DNA of 64,000 bases from Mumia sp. ZJ1417 (GCF_014127285.1 NZ_CP059901.1:1240001-1304000); one strand, 5' to 3'. Counted from the stretch's first letter, positions 53,058 through 64,000 are shown. Translations and numbers: made by a program. Notes: generated by a model not told the origin, from the sequence alone.

Positions 53058-53737
53058 CCGCGTCCGCGCTGCCCCTCGGCGGCCCGACCCCAGGAGCCGG
53101 CATGACCATGCCCCACCAGCAGTTCGCCCCGTCGATGAACTACTACATCCCTCAGTGGGAGGAGCGGACGTCGTACGGCTTCCGCCGCATCGACCCGTAC
53201 GCGAAGCTCTTCGAGGACCGCATCATCTTCCTCGGGACGCCGATCTCGGACGACGTCGCCAACGCGGTCATGGCCCAGCTGCTGTGCCTGCAGTCGATGG
53301 ACCCCGACCGCGACATCTCGCTCTACATCAACTCGCCCGGCGGCTCGTTCACCGCGCTCACGGCGATCTACGACACGATGCGCTACCTCAAGCCGGACGT
53401 GCAGACCGTGTGCCTGGGCCAGGCGGCCTCGGCAGCGGCCGTGCTGCTGGCCGCAGGCACCCCGGGCAAGCGGCTCGCGTTGCCCAACAGCCGCATCCTG
53501 ATCCACCAGCCGTACACCGAGGGCACGTACGGACAGAGCTCCGACCTCGAGATCACGGCCAACGAGATCCTGCGCATGCGCGACCTCCTGGAGACGATGA
53601 TCTCCGAGGCGTCGGGCAAGCCCAAGGAAGAGGTGAGCCGCGACGTCGAGCGCGACAAGATCCTCACCGCCCAGCAGGCCGTCGAGTACGGTCTGGTCGA
53701 CCAGGTCCTGGAGACCCTGAAGACCCCGGCGGTCTGA
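53054..53737 (+). CDS. clpP2: ATP-dependent Clp protease proteolytic subunit 2
   Basis: A 227-residue ClpP paralogue. Its catalytic Ser is in [14 protein letters not shown], with the His in [11 protein letters not shown] and the Asp after RDVERDKIL. The N-terminus has an extra 30 residues including [24 protein letters not shown], as in mycobacterial ClpP2. GTG start overlapping the clpP1 stop. Both subunits are needed for an active protease in this phylum. Confidence 0.94.
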   Translation: MTASALPLGGPTPGAGMTMPHQQFAPSMNYYIPQWEERTSYGFRRIDPYAKLFEDRIIFLGTPISDDVANAVMAQLLCLQSMDPDRDISLYINSPGGSFTALTAIYDTMRYLKPDVQTVCLGQAASAAAVLLAAGTPGKRLALPNSRILIHQPYTEGTYGQSSDLEITANEILRMRDLLETMISEASGKPKEEVSRDVERDKILTAQQAVEYGLVDQVLETLKTPAV

Positions 53738-53850
53738 CCATCCACTGACACGCCCGACGCCGGGTCGGCCGCATGCCGGCCCGGCACAGGGTACGGTCGA
53801 GGGAAACATCGAGCGGGGGAAGCCCCGCTACGGCGAAGGGTGAGGAACCG

Positions 53851-55125
<1,275 letters not shown>

Positions 55126-55159
55126 CGCGTCGTCGGCCGAGACTCGCTAGCGGGTCCGC

Positions 55160-56155
55160 CTACGCGACCAGCGAGGTGGTGACGACGAGGACGAGCGACG
55201 TCGTGGCCGCCACGAGGGTCGACGCCGTCGCGAGGACGAGCGCGCGTGCCGGGACCGGCCAGAGCTCACGCAGCCGCAGGCCCAGCCCGAGGCCGAACAT
55301 CCCTGCTCCGAGGAGCAACGTGGCGAGGTGGTCGCCGACGTCGAGGATGCTCTCGCCGAGCACGCCGGTCGACCGTAGAAGCACAGCCAGCACGAAGCCC
55401 GTGACGAACCACGGCACCAGCGGCGCCTTCGATGGCCCCGCCTCGCCGGCGCCGTCAGCGGCGTCACGCCGCGCTGCCACCACGTACACACCGGCGAGCG
55501 TCACCACCCGTCCGAGCTTGACCGTGGTCGCCAGCGCGACCGCAAGCGTGCCGCCGATGAGGGACCCCGTAGCGACGACCTGGGCGACCTCGTGGATGCT
55601 CGCCCCCGCCCAGACGGCTGCCTGCTCGGTCGACAAGCCGAGGAGGCGGGCGGCCGGGGGGAGGAGCACGATCATGGCAGTCCCATAGACCGTCACGAGC
55701 GCGACCGCGAGCGCGACGTTGCGCTGGCGGGTGCGGACGCCGTCCTGCACCGCGGCGATCGCTGCCGCGCCGCACACCGAGAATCCCGCCGCGATGAGGG
55801 TCACGAGCCCACGGTCGAGGCCGAGCGCATCCCCGAGCCGGCACGTGGCCGCGTACGTCACGGCGACGGTGGCGATCACCACGAGCGCGGCGCCCCAGCC
55901 GACGGAGAGCAGGTCGCTCACCGACAGCCGCAGCCCGAGCACGACGATCCCGAGCCGCAGGCAGGTACGGGAGACGTCGGCGAGGGCGTGCGTCGTCGCC
56001 TCACTCAGCGCCGGTGCGTTGGCGACGACCGCTCCCAGCGCGAGCGCGAGCATGAGCGGACCGAGGAGGGGGACCAGGTCACTCAGCAGGATCGCCACGA
56101 AGGCCGCGAACAGGGGCGTCGTGACCAGGACCGTACGGGAGAGCGGGGGAGGCAC
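55160..56155 (-). CDS. YeiH/UPF0324-family putative sulfate exporter
   Basis: A 331-residue membrane protein with about ten helices. The family motif regions PLLGPLMLALALGAVVANAP near the start, FSVCGAAAIAAVQ and AGASIHEVAQVVATGSLIGG are clear. It is usually called a sulfate exporter, though this is not well shown. The GTG at 56155 gives the family length, but its GGAG is only two bases upstream, so the start is uncertain. It is divergent from a LysR gene. Confidence 0.85.
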   Translation of the reverse strand: MPPPLSRTVLVTTPLFAAFVAILLSDLVPLLGPLMLALALGAVVANAPALSEATTHALADVSRTCLRLGIVVLGLRLSVSDLLSVGWGAALVVIATVAVTYAATCRLGDALGLDRGLVTLIAAGFSVCGAAAIAAVQDGVRTRQRNVALAVALVTVYGTAMIVLLPPAARLLGLSTEQAAVWAGASIHEVAQVVATGSLIGGTLAVALATTVKLGRVVTLAGVYVVAARRDAADGAGEAGPSKAPLVPWFVTGFVLAVLLRSTGVLGESILDVGDHLATLLLGAGMFGLGLGLRLRELWPVPARALVLATASTLVAATTSLVLVVTTSLVA

Positions 56156-56225
56156 GTCTCCAGAGTCCAGCGGGGACGACCTGTCCGGTAGAGGGCGATT
56201 TCCTCCCAGGTCATAAGGTGAGGTG

Positions 56226-57122
56226 ATGACCCCAGATGTCGACGTGCAGACCCTCCGCCTCCTCGTGGGGGTCGCGGAGCACGGCAGCATCGGCGCGGCC
56301 GCCCGGGAGCACGACATGACCCAACCCGCCGCGAGCGCTCGGCTGCGGGAGTTCGAGGCGCGCTGGCGGATCTCCGTGCTCGACCGGTCGCCTGGCGGGT
56401 CCCGACTCACCGAGGACGGGGAGGCGGTGGTGTCGTGGGCGCGGACGTTGCTCCACGAGCTCGACACCGTGCGGTCGAGCCTGCTGGCGCTCGGCGAGGA
56501 ACGGCGGTCGGGAGTGGCGGTGGCGGCCAGCCTCACGATCGCCGAACTGATCCTGCCCCGGTGGCTGGCCGAGCTGCGCGCCCGCCGCCCGCAGGTGAGC
56601 CCGCGGCTGCACGTCGTGAACAGCGACACCGTGGCGGCGATGGTACGGGGCGGCGAGGTCGACCTCGGATTCGTCGAGACCACCGACGTCCCAGGCGACC
56701 TTGCGCGCCAGGTGGTCGGGCACGACAGCCTGGCCGTGGTCGTTGCCCCGGCCCACCCGTGGGCACGGCGGCGCACACCGTTGACGCGCGAGGAGCTCCA
56801 GGCAGGGGCGTACGTCCTGCGGGAGCCGGGCAGTGGCACGCGCAGCACGTTCGAGAGGGCATTGCGGCAGGAGCCGCACGTGGTGCTGGAGGCGAGCTCG
56901 ACGAGCGCGCTGCTCGGTGCCGCCGCCGCGGGGGTAGGTCCGGCAGTCGTGTCGCGGCGCGCGGTGGCAGCCGAGGTGGAGCAAGGGCGCCTCGTGGTCG
57001 TCCCGGCCGCGCTCGACATGCGGCGACCGCTGACGGCGATCTGGGCGAGACGGCGTCGCCTCTCCGACGCCGCTTCCGACCTCGTCCTCATCGCCACGGA
57101 GGCCTCCCGCGCGAGCGGGTGA
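56226..57122 (+). CDS. LysR-family transcriptional regulator
   Basis: A 298-residue LysR regulator. Residues 8-65 are the winged HTH (LRLLVGVAEHGSIGAAAREHDMTQPAASARLREFEAR) and 90-298 the effector-binding domain. A LysR-YeiH pair is common, and the regulator usually controls the exporter. The ATG at 56226 (or GTG 56223) follows AGGTGAGG. GACCT/AGGTC arms in the 70-nt divergent gap may be part of its site. Confidence 0.9.
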   Translation: MTPDVDVQTLRLLVGVAEHGSIGAAAREHDMTQPAASARLREFEARWRISVLDRSPGGSRLTEDGEAVVSWARTLLHELDTVRSSLLALGEERRSGVAVAASLTIAELILPRWLAELRARRPQVSPRLHVVNSDTVAAMVRGGEVDLGFVETTDVPGDLARQVVGHDSLAVVVAPAHPWARRRTPLTREELQAGAYVLREPGSGTRSTFERALRQEPHVVLEASSTSALLGAAAAGVGPAVVSRRAVAAEVEQGRLVVVPAALDMRRPLTAIWARRRRLSDAASDLVLIATEASRASG

Positions 57123-57172
57123 CCTGTAGCGATGTGCCTCACTGAGCCGTGACACACCCCTAGACTCCTCGC

Positions 57173-58312
57173 GTGACCTACGATTTCGCGCTCCTCGGCG
57201 CCACGGGATTCACCGGCGGCCTGACGGCGGACTACCTCGCCATTCACGCTCCGGACGGCGCGACCTGGGCGATCGCCGGACGAGATCGGGCCGCGTTGGA
57301 GACCGTGGCCGCGCGGATCGCGGAGGCCGGCGGAGTCGTCCCCGCGATCGAGGTGGCTGACGTCACCGACGCCGCCTCGCTGCGTCGCCTCGCGGAGTCG
57401 ACCCGCGTGCTCGCCTCCACGGTCGGCCCGTACGCCCTGCACGGCGGGCCCGTGGTCGCCGCGTGCGCCGAGGCGGGCACGGCGTACTGCGACCTCACCG
57501 GCGAGCCGGAGTTCGTCGACCGGATGTGGCTCGAGCACCACGCGACGGCCGAGCGTACGGGGGCGCGGCTCGTGCACTCGTGCGGCTTCGACTCGATCCC
57601 GCACGACATCGGCGTCCTGCACACCGTGAGACAGCTGCCGTCCGACGTACCGATCGCGATCCGCGGGTACGTGCGCGCGAGCGCGGACGTCTCCGCTGGC
57701 ACCTCTCACTCGGCCCTCGGCGCGTTCGCCGGGTTCCGGTCGTCGCAGGCGACCGCGAAGGAGCGCCGTCGCCTCGAGGGTCGTCCCGAAGGACGTCGCA
57801 TCCGTGGCCTCCCGGAGCGGCCGGGGCGGGGCGAGTCGGGGTCCGGCTGGGCCCTGCCATTGCCGACCATCGACCCGCAGGTCGTGCTCCGGTCGGCGCG
57901 AGCGCTGCCGTCGTACGGGCCCGACTTCTCTTACGGTCACTACGCACAGTTCCGGCGGCTGCCGATGGCCGTCGGCGCCGCCGTCGGTGTCGGGGCCCTG
58001 GTGGTGGGTGCGCAGATACCGCCCGTGCGCAAGGCGCTGCTGCGCGCCAAGACCGCAGGGGAGGGGCCGAGCGAGGCGAAGCGGGCACGGTCGTGGTTCC
58101 AGGTGCGCTTCGCGGCGGAGGCGGGCGGGGCACGACTCGTCACCGAGGCGGCCGGAGGCGATCCGGGCTATACGGAGACGGCGCGGATGCTCGGCGAGTC
58201 GACGCTCGCGCTCGCGTACGACGACCTGCCCGACCTCGCAGGCCAGCTCACGACGGCGACCGCGCTCGGCGACGCGCTGCTGGCCCGCCTCCCGTACTTC
58301 CGCACCCTCTGA
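57173..58312 (+). CDS. Saccharopine dehydrogenase-like NAD(P)-binding protein
   Basis: A 379-residue protein of the group that includes M. tuberculosis Rv2449c and trans-acting enoyl reductases of lipid synthesis. The Rossmann motif is LLGATGFTGGLTADYL near 6-21, and AGTAYCDLTGEPEF and CGFDSIPHDIGVL follow. The substrate is unknown. TAGACT (57161-57166) is six bases before the GTG, so the message is leaderless. The order before valS and folC matches Rv2449c-Rv2448c-Rv2447c. Confidence 0.83.
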   Translation: MTYDFALLGATGFTGGLTADYLAIHAPDGATWAIAGRDRAALETVAARIAEAGGVVPAIEVADVTDAASLRRLAESTRVLASTVGPYALHGGPVVAACAEAGTAYCDLTGEPEFVDRMWLEHHATAERTGARLVHSCGFDSIPHDIGVLHTVRQLPSDVPIAIRGYVRASADVSAGTSHSALGAFAGFRSSQATAKERRRLEGRPEGRRIRGLPERPGRGESGSGWALPLPTIDPQVVLRSARALPSYGPDFSYGHYAQFRRLPMAVGAAVGVGALVVGAQIPPVRKALLRAKTAGEGPSEAKRARSWFQVRFAAEAGGARLVTEAAGGDPGYTETARMLGESTLALAYDDLPDLAGQLTTATALGDALLARLPYFRTL

Positions 58313-58330
58313 CGGCAGGCCCGCACCCTC

Positions 58331-58388
58331 GCCCCGGGACGTCATACGTGTCGAGGTCTCTCGGCCACATTCGGTATGACGTCCGGGG
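58331..58388. repeat. Second GCCCCGGGACGTCATAC-type interrupted palindrome
   Basis: The left arm 58331-58347 pairs with GTATGACGTCCGGGG (58374-58388), lacking one G. The 26-nt centre has GTGTCGAG / CTCGGCCAC partial pairing and CATTCGGT, shared with the 39051 element. It lies between the convergent Rv2449c-like and acetyltransferase genes. Same family as the 47660 element. Confidence 0.85.
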
Positions 58389-58400
58389 AGAGCGGACGGG

Positions 58401-58853
58401 TCAGAGCGTGCGCTTGAAGCCGATGTGGCTCGCGGTGAACCCGAGCCGCTCGTAGAAGCGGTGCGCGCCCTCGCGGCTCGCGTCGGACGTGAGCTGGACC
58501 AGGGAGCAGCCCTGGCGCCGCGCCTCGTCGACCGCCCAGACGATCAGCTGCGAGCCGAGCCCGTCGCCGCGCAGGTCGGACCGCACGCGGACGGCCTCGA
58601 TCTGCGCTCGCGAGGCTCCGCGACGACCCAGTCCGCGGATGTACGTGAGCTGCATCGTCGCGATCACCTCGCCGTCGCGCTCGGCCACGAGCACGCGATT
58701 GTGCGGGTCGGCCGAGATGGCCGCGACGGCGTCGAGGTACGGAGTGAGGTCGTCGGGGGACTCGCGTGTGACTCCGAGCGGGTCGTCGACGAGCATCGCG
58801 ACGATCGCAGGCACGTCGTCCGCAGTGACGTCCCGAACGTGCAGGGCGCTCAC
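58401..58853 (-). CDS. GNAT-family N-acetyltransferase
   Basis: A 150-residue acetyltransferase. The acetyl-CoA loop is [22 protein letters not shown] (R/Q-x2-G-x-G/A type: RGDGLG), followed by [22 protein letters not shown]. The substrate is unknown. The GTG at 58853 overlaps the valS stop (GTGA), so it is translated with valS. A longer upstream reading frame lies inside valS and is not coding. Confidence 0.85.
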   Translation of the reverse strand: MSALHVRDVTADDVPAIVAMLVDDPLGVTRESPDDLTPYLDAVAAISADPHNRVLVAERDGEVIATMQLTYIRGLGRRGASRAQIEAVRVRSDLRGDGLGSQLIVWAVDEARRQGCSLVQLTSDASREGAHRFYERLGFTASHIGFKRTL

Positions 58854-61495
58854 TCGGAGACGGTCTCCGCCGGCTTCGGCTCCGCCGGCTTCTTCGGCTC
58901 CGGCTCGGCGAGCTGTGCCTCGACCGCGAGGTCGCCACCCTGCTGCGAAGGATCGACCACGAACTCGACCTCGCCCGTGATGTTGCCTGCCGCACGGACG
59001 TCGCTCAGCGCACGCTTCACGATCCCGAGCCGCTGCTCCGAGCCGCGGACGACGAGCTTGGTCACCGCCGTGCGCTGACTCACCTTGGCCGTCGACTTCG
59101 CACCGCGCACACCGGCGAGCATCTGACCGGCCGCGACGAGCAGTGCAGGGTCCTGCGGCGTCGTCGTGATCTCGATCTCGGCACTCGGCCACGCCGCACG
59201 GTGGATCGAGCCCTCCTGCCACCAGGACCAGACCTCTTCGGTGACGTAGGGGAGGAACGGCGCGAGCAGCCGCAACTGCACCGACAGGGCGATCGCGAAG
59301 GCCGCCTTGGCCGACTGCGCACCTTCGTCCTCGCCGCGGGCACGCTCCTTGACCAGCTCGAGGTAGTCGTCGCAGAAGCCCCAGAAGAACCGCTCGGTGA
59401 CCTCGAGGGCGGTGGTGTAGTCGTACGCCTCGAACGCCTCGGTGGCCTCCTTCGTCACCTGACGGAGACGGCGCAGCATCGAGAGGTCGAGGAGCTCGGT
59501 GACGCGGCGCGGCTCGACGTACGAGGCGTCGACCCCGAGCCCGTACGCCTCGGGGGCGGCGAGCACGAACTTCGATGCGTTGAGCACCTTCATGGCGAGC
59601 CGGCGCCCGACCTTCATCTGCGTCTCGTCGAACGGCGAGTCGGCACCCGGCCGTGCCCCCGCGGCACGCCAGCGCACCGCGTCCGCGCCGAACTTGTCGA
59701 GGATCTCGGTCGGGACGACGACGTTGCCCTTGGACTTCGACATCTTCTTGCGGTCGGGGTCGACCACGAAGCCCGAGATCAGCGCGTGCGACCACGGAGC
59801 GGAGTGGTTCTCGAGGTGGGCGCGCACGACGCTCGAGAAGAGCCAGGTGCGGATGATGTCGTGGGCCTGCGGACGCAGATCCATCGGGAAGGTCTTCTCG
59901 AACAGCTCCGGGTCGCGCTCCCAGCCGCAGACGATCTCCGGGGTCAGCGACGACGTGGCCCAGGTGTCGAAGATGTCGGGGTCGCCCATGAAGCCGCCGG
60001 GCTTGCCGCGCTGGTGCTCCTCGAAACCCTTGGGAGCCTGCGACTGCGGGTCGATCGGGAGCTCGGACTCGTCCGGCACGATCGGGTTGTCGTAGTCGGG
60101 CTCGCCCTCGCCGTCGAGGCGGAACCACACGGGGATCGGCACGCCGAAGAAGCGCTGGCGGCTGACGAGCCAGTCGCTGTTGAGGCCGTCGATCCAGTTG
60201 GTGTAGCGCGACTGCATGTAGGGCGGATACCAGGAGATCTCGTGGCCGCGGGCGACGAGCTGGCCACGCAGCTCGGGCTCCTTGCCGCCGTTCGTGAGGT
60301 ACCACTGACGCGTCGAGACGATCTCGAGCGGCTTGTCGCCCTTCTCGAAGAAGTTCGCCATGCGGGTCGTCGGCTTGGGCTCGCCGTCGAGGTCGCCGGA
60401 CTCCTTCAGCGCGGCCACGATCGTCTCGCGCGCGGAGAAGACGGTCTTGCCGGCCAGCTCCTCGTACGCCCTGCGGCCCTCGTGCGAGGAGACCCAGCCC
60501 GGGGTCTCGCGGATGATGCGTCCGTCGCGGCCGACGACCGTACGCGTCGGCAGGTCGTACTCGCGCCACCACTGGACGTCGGTCAGGTCGCCGAAGGTGC
60601 AGCAGTGGACGATGCCGGAACCCTTCTCGGGGTCGGCGGCGGGGTCGGCGAGGATCGGCAGCTCGACGTCGAAGAGGGGAGACCTGGCCGTCGTGCCGAA
60701 CAGGTGCTTGTAGCGCTCGTCCTCGGGGTGCGCGATCAGCGCCACGGCCGACGGCGTCAGCTCGGGACGCGTCGTCTCCACGTGCACCTTGGTGCCGTCC
60801 GGCAGGGTGTACGCGACCCGGTAGTAGTGGCCGGGGTAGTCGCGCGCCTCGAGCTCGGCCTGCGCGACCGCCGTCTGGAACGTGACGTCCCACAGGGTCG
60901 GCGCATCGGACGTGTAGGCCTCGCCGCGTGCGAGGTTGCGGAGGAAGGCGCGCTGCGACGCCGTACGGGAGACCTCACCGATCGTGGTGTAGGTCTGCTC
61001 CCAGTCGACGGACAGGCCGAGGGTGCGCCAGAGGTCCTCGAACGCCTTCTCGTCGATCGCCACGAGCCGCTCGCACAGCTCGATGAAGTTGCGCCGGCTG
61101 ATCGGGATCTGCTGCGACCCCTTGCCGCTCCCTGAGCCCGTCGAAGGCTCGGGCGGCGTGAAGTCCTCGTCGTACGGCAGCGACGGGTCGCAACGGACGC
61201 CGAAGTAGTTCTGGACGCGGCGCTCGGTGGGCAGACCGTTGTCGTCCCAGCCCATCGGGTAGAAGACCTCCTTGCCGCGCATCCGCTGGAAGCGGGCGAC
61301 GAGGTCGGCGTGGGTGTACGAGAAGACGTGACCGACGTGGAGCGAGCCGGAGACGGTCGGGGGAGGGGTGTCGATCGAGTACACCTGGTCGCGCGTCTTG
61401 GAGCGGTCGAACGCGTAGGTGCCCCGCTCCTGCCACAGCGCGGACCACTTCTGCTCGAGCCCCTCCAGGGCAGGCTTCTCCGGCACGTTGCTCAT
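58850..61495 (-). CDS. valS: Valyl-tRNA synthetase
   Basis: An 881-residue class I synthetase that charges tRNA-Val and edits mischarged Thr. The ATP motif is SGSLHVGH (HIGH type), the KMSKS motif is KKMSKSKGN, and the editing domain has [17 protein letters not shown] short insertion of [12 protein letters not shown] lies at about 118-129, encoded partly by a palindromic repeat. TAGACT (61502-61507) is six bases before the ATG and GGAGGC also lies there. Confidence 0.96.
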   Translation of the reverse strand: MSNVPEKPALEGLEQKWSALWQERGTYAFDRSKTRDQVYSIDTPPPTVSGSLHVGHVFSYTHADLVARFQRMRGKEVFYPMGWDDNGLPTERRVQNYFGVRCDPSLPYDEDFTPPEPSTGSGSGKGSQQIPISRRNFIELCERLVAIDEKAFEDLWRTLGLSVDWEQTYTTIGEVSRTASQRAFLRNLARGEAYTSDAPTLWDVTFQTAVAQAELEARDYPGHYYRVAYTLPDGTKVHVETTRPELTPSAVALIAHPEDERYKHLFGTTARSPLFDVELPILADPAADPEKGSGIVHCCTFGDLTDVQWWREYDLPTRTVVGRDGRIIRETPGWVSSHEGRRAYEELAGKTVFSARETIVAALKESGDLDGEPKPTTRMANFFEKGDKPLEIVSTRQWYLTNGGKEPELRGQLVARGHEISWYPPYMQSRYTNWIDGLNSDWLVSRQRFFGVPIPVWFRLDGEGEPDYDNPIVPDESELPIDPQSQAPKGFEEHQRGKPGGFMGDPDIFDTWATSSLTPEIVCGWERDPELFEKTFPMDLRPQAHDIIRTWLFSSVVRAHLENHSAPWSHALISGFVVDPDRKKMSKSKGNVVVPTEILDKFGADAVRWRAAGARPGADSPFDETQMKVGRRLAMKVLNASKFVLAAPEAYGLGVDASYVEPRRVTELLDLSMLRRLRQVTKEATEAFEAYDYTTALEVTERFFWGFCDDYLELVKERARGEDEGAQSAKAAFAIALSVQLRLLAPFLPYVTEEVWSWWQEGSIHRAAWPSAEIEITTTPQDPALLVAAGQMLAGVRGAKSTAKVSQRTAVTKLVVRGSEQRLGIVKRALSDVRAAGNITGEVEFVVDPSQQGGDLAVEAQLAEPEPKKPAEPKPAETVSE
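61130..61147. repeat. Palindromic repeat (CCCTGAGCCCGTCGAAGG) within valS
   Basis: This 18-mer closely matches the dispersed CCTGAGC..GTCGAAGG repeat that I know from intergenic regions of many high-GC bacteria. Here it is inside valS, in frame, and encodes part of the extra PSTGSGS stretch. It adds residues at a surface loop, between the catalytic core strands FTPPE and the ISRRNF segment. Confidence 0.7.
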
Positions 61496-61549
61496 GCCTC
61501 CAGTCTAGGAGGGAGCGGCGCCGCGCCGTGACCCGGTTCTCGCCTGTCC

Positions 61550-63691
61550 TCACGGGGAAGGCGGGCCAGCCTTCGCGCCGGCCGTGACGGCCTCCTCGTA
61601 CGGGTCGCGCGGGCCGGCGCCGGCGGCGACGTCCTCCTTGTGGCCGAGCGCGCTCGGCCACCACATGTGGCGTCCGACATCGAGGTTCAGCGCCGTGACC
61701 AGCACCGACCGTACGACCAGGGTGTCGAGCAGCACGCCGAACGCGACGGCGAAGCCGATCTCGGCGAAGAACACCAGCGGGAGCGTGCCGAGCACGGCGA
61801 ACGTGCCGGCCAGGACCAGGCCCGCCGACGTGATCACGCCACCGGTCGCGGCAAGCCCGATGAGCGCACCGCGGCGTGTGCCGTACTGCAGCGCCTCCTC
61901 GCGCACACGGGTCATGAGGAAGATGTTGTAGTCGATCCCGAGCGCGACCAGGAACACGAACACGAACAGCGGGAACGAGGTGTCCGTCCCTGCGAAGTCG
62001 AACACGTACCTGAAGACCAGTGCGCTCACGCCGAGCGCCGCCCCGAACGACAGCACGACCGTGCCGAGCAGGATCAGCGGTGCCACGACCGCCCGCAGCA
62101 GGAGCATGAGGATCAGCAGCACCACCACGAGGACGGCCGGGATGATCACCCGGTTGTCTCGTGCCGAGGCGGTCTGGATGTCGAGCGTCACGGCCGTCAT
62201 CCCGCCGACGAGCGCGTCGGGGTCGGCGGAGTCGAGCTCGCTGCGCAGCGACTCGATGGCGTCGTACGCCGCGTCGCTGTCGGGCTCCGCCTCGAGCGTC
62301 CCCTCCATGTACGCCCAGTCGCCCTCGACACGCGGCTCGGTGACGCTGCCCGCCGCGATCCCGTCATCGGCCTGGAAGGTCGTACGGACCGCATCGGCGG
62401 CGTCGGGGCTCGCGACGACGACCACCGGAGCGCCCGCCCCGCCGGGGAAGTGCTCCGACAAGACCTTCTCGCCCTTGACCGAGTCGGGCGTGCCGAGGAA
62501 CGCCTCCTCGGTGCTGAGCCCGGTCGCGTTGAGCTGGAGGATGCCGATGCTGGCGATGGCGAGGATCACGGAGGTCGTCACCCACACGCGGCGCGGAGCG
62601 CGGGCGATGCGGCGACCGACGCCGGCCCACAGCCCGTGCGCGGCCGGGTCTTCGTCGCCGAAGTGGGGGATGCGAGGCCAGAAGATCCAGCGCCCGAGGA
62701 CGACCAGGAGCGCGGGCAGCATCGTCAGCATCACCGCGAGCCCGCACACGATGCCGATCGCTGCGACGGGGCCGAGACCGCGGGTCGAGGTCATCTGGGC
62801 GAGCAGCAGGCAGAGCATGCCGATCGCGACGGTCGCGCCGCTGGCGATGATCGCCGGGCCCGCCCGGTGCAGGGCGACCACCATCGCCTCGCGTCGGTTC
62901 TCGTGCCGTCGCAGCTCCTCGCGATAGCGGGCGACCAGCAGCAGCGCGTAGTCCGTGCCGGCGCCGAAGACGAGCACCGTGAGGATGCTCGCGCTCTGGC
63001 CGTCGACCGTGAGGTTGGCGTGCTTGGCGAGCAGGACGACGACCGCCTGCGCGACCGTGAGCGCGACGCCGGCCGAGATCACCGGGAGCAGCCAGAGCAC
63101 GGGGCTCCGGTAGGTGAAGAGCAGCAGCACCGTCACCACGCCCGCTGCGGCGAACAGCAGGGTGCTGTCGATCCCCTCGAACACCGCCGCCGAGTCCGCG
63201 GCCTGCCCTGCCGGACCCGTCACGAACGTCTCCAGGCCGTCGGGCCCGTCGCCGGCGGTGTCCTCCAGCTCGTCGACGATGTCGGGCGCCTTGTTCCAGC
63301 CGTCCTCGCCGAGGTTGAGCGGCACGATGATCTCCAGCGCCTCGCCGTCCTCGGACGGGATCGGGCCGACGACCTCGCCGTCGATGTCGTCGCGCTGCCC
63401 GAACGTCGCCGCGTCCTCCTGGGCCGCAGTCATGTCCTCTGGCTGCAGGCCTCCGTCGCGTTCGTACACGATCACGGCGGGAATCATGTTGGGCGACGAG
63501 AAGGTCTCGGCGGCCTCGAGCGCCTTGGTGGACTCGGCGCTGCTAGGGAGCCAGTTCTCGGCCTCGTTCTCCTGGACGTCCATCAGCTGCCCGGCCGTCG
63601 AGCCCAGCACCCCGACGATGATCACCCAGAAGACGATGGTCAGTGCGGGCGTGAAGCGGTGGTTGATCCAGCTGGCGATCGATCGGTGCAT
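61550..63691 (-). CDS. MMPL/RND-family transporter
   Basis: A 713-residue membrane protein with two repeats of six helices, each with a large outer domain between helix 1 and 2. The conserved segments are FGAGTDYALLLVARYREELRRHENRREAM in the first half and LGIDYNIFLMTRVREEALQYGTRRG in the second; both contain the proton-relay Asp-Tyr pair (DY). MmpL proteins export lipids or similar compounds. AGGGGG lies before the ATG. The substrate is unknown. Confidence 0.9.
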   Translation of the reverse strand: MHRSIASWINHRFTPALTIVFWVIIVGVLGSTAGQLMDVQENEAENWLPSSAESTKALEAAETFSSPNMIPAVIVYERDGGLQPEDMTAAQEDAATFGQRDDIDGEVVGPIPSEDGEALEIIVPLNLGEDGWNKAPDIVDELEDTAGDGPDGLETFVTGPAGQAADSAAVFEGIDSTLLFAAAGVVTVLLLFTYRSPVLWLLPVISAGVALTVAQAVVVLLAKHANLTVDGQSASILTVLVFGAGTDYALLLVARYREELRRHENRREAMVVALHRAGPAIIASGATVAIGMLCLLLAQMTSTRGLGPVAAIGIVCGLAVMLTMLPALLVVLGRWIFWPRIPHFGDEDPAAHGLWAGVGRRIARAPRRVWVTTSVILAIASIGILQLNATGLSTEEAFLGTPDSVKGEKVLSEHFPGGAGAPVVVVASPDAADAVRTTFQADDGIAAGSVTEPRVEGDWAYMEGTLEAEPDSDAAYDAIESLRSELDSADPDALVGGMTAVTLDIQTASARDNRVIIPAVLVVVLLILMLLLRAVVAPLILLGTVVLSFGAALGVSALVFRYVFDFAGTDTSFPLFVFVFLVALGIDYNIFLMTRVREEALQYGTRRGALIGLAATGGVITSAGLVLAGTFAVLGTLPLVFFAEIGFAVAFGVLLDTLVVRSVLVTALNLDVGRHMWWPSALGHKEDVAAGAGPRDPYEEAVTAGAKAGPPSP

Positions 63692-63778
63692 GTCAGTCCC
63701 CCTGCGAGCGTCCTTCGACCGTACGACCGGCCGGGCGTCGCGAAGTCATCGCTTGCATCCCTGGAATACTGGACAGCG

Positions 63779-64000
63779 ATGACGAATCCCACGTACGTCG
63801 AGGTCGAGCGGGCCCTGCTGGCGCGCTGGCCCGAGACCAAGCTCGAGCCCTCGCTGGAGCGCATCCGTGCGCTGTGCCGGCTGATGGGCGACCCCCAGAA
63901 CGCCTACCCGGTGATCCAGCTGACCGGGACCAACGGCAAGACCTCGACCGCGCGGATGATCGACGCTCTCCTGCGTGAGCTCGCCGTACGGACCGGACGG
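63779..64000 (+). CDS. folC: Folylpolyglutamate synthase / dihydrofolate synthase, N-terminal part
   Basis: The first 74 residues of a FolC protein, cut by the window end. It starts MTNPTYVEVERALLARWPET and shows the ATP P-loop LTGTNGKTSTARMI. The enzyme adds glutamate to folates in the cytoplasm. The extended -10 TGGAATACT (63762-63770) ends eight bases before the ATG. It follows valS in order, as Rv2448c-Rv2447c, with the MMPL gene between. Confidence 0.92.
   Translation, partial: MTNPTYVEVERALLARWPETKLEPSLERIRALCRLMGDPQNAYPVIQLTGTNGKTSTARMIDALLRELAVRTGR

Noticed and set aside
55160-58345. A 1061-codon minus-strand frame that would fuse YeiH to a long N-terminal part
   Set aside because: The N-terminal two thirds lie opposite the LysR and dehydrogenase genes and have shadow composition; only the last 331 residues are the transporter.
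58401-60893. An 830-codon frame that would extend the acetyltransferase into valS
   Set aside because: The part upstream of 58853 is the out-of-frame shadow of valS; a GTGA overlap gives a natural start for the 150-residue enzyme.

Overview
The window is about 70% GC and densely coded. The gene content (ClpP1-ClpP2 pair, NucS mismatch endonuclease, a mycothiol-dependent nitroreductase-like DsbA protein, a DUF2550 gene after the ATP synthase operon, many GTG starts and leaderless genes) points to Actinomycetota. A Propionibacteriales / Nocardioidaceae-type organism is my inference from style and order, not a proven assignment. The gene order joins two blocks that I recognise from Mycobacterium tuberculosis: the Rv1302-Rv1323 block (wecA, atp operon, DUF2550, pduO, nucS, epimerase, thiolase) and the Rv2447c-Rv2467 block (folC, valS, clpX, clpP2, clpP1, tig, nei, rpiB, DsbA-like, pepN).

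Layout. 1-9.4 kb: WecA-type lipid-carrier transferase, two small AtpI-like membrane proteins, the complete F1Fo ATP synthase operon (atpBEFHAGDC) and DUF2550. 9.4-20.4 kb: cobalamin adenosyltransferase, ethylmalonyl-CoA mutase, ferritin, D-amino acid oxidase, SLATT and macro-domain proteins, an SDR enzyme with a palindromic operator, NucS, a lipoprotein and a double-length 3-hydroxyacyl-CoA dehydrogenase. 20.4-29 kb: a membrane/SHOCT/AI-2E gene cluster ending in a large STAND-type LuxR regulator. 29-38 kb: DivIVA-like coiled coil, crotonyl-CoA carboxylase/reductase, 5-oxoprolinase (pxpABC), methylmalonyl-CoA epimerase, acetyl-CoA acetyltransferase, MeaB. 38-48 kb: PH-domain protein, a decayed transporter end, PepN, an AraC regulator, glutamate-cysteine ligase-like enzyme, DsbA-like protein, a hydrolase, RpiB, Nei. 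48-64 kb: a secreted protein, tRNA-Gly and tRNA-Pro, tig, a lipase, clpP1-clpP2-clpX, YeiH/LysR pair, a saccharopine-dehydrogenase-like protein, valS, an MMPL transporter and the start of folC.

How genes work together. Ccr, Ecm, epimerase, thiolase, hydroxyacyl-CoA dehydrogenase, MeaB and the adenosyltransferase form most of an acetyl-CoA to C4/C5-CoA route (ethylmalonyl-CoA pathway type) with its B12 support, and four of their promoters carry a TTAC-N6-GTNN motif. Tig, ClpP1P2 and ClpX form the protein folding/degradation block.

The most interesting signal is in 20.4-26.6 kb. Five promoters carry the same 17-bp operator (TCACCC-N5-GGGTGA or a close variant), each 22-23 nt upstream of a weak -10 box; three of the five lead straight into leaderless starts. 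They drive five adjacent transcription units of membrane, SHOCT and small paralogous proteins next to a LuxR regulator. This looks like a compact, apparently undescribed regulon with class II activator geometry. Other notable signals: interrupted palindromes of one mosaic family between convergent genes, a palindromic repeat inserted in frame within valS, a strong excess of the hexamer CGTACG, and about 17 genes with a -10 box 6-7 nt before the start codon.
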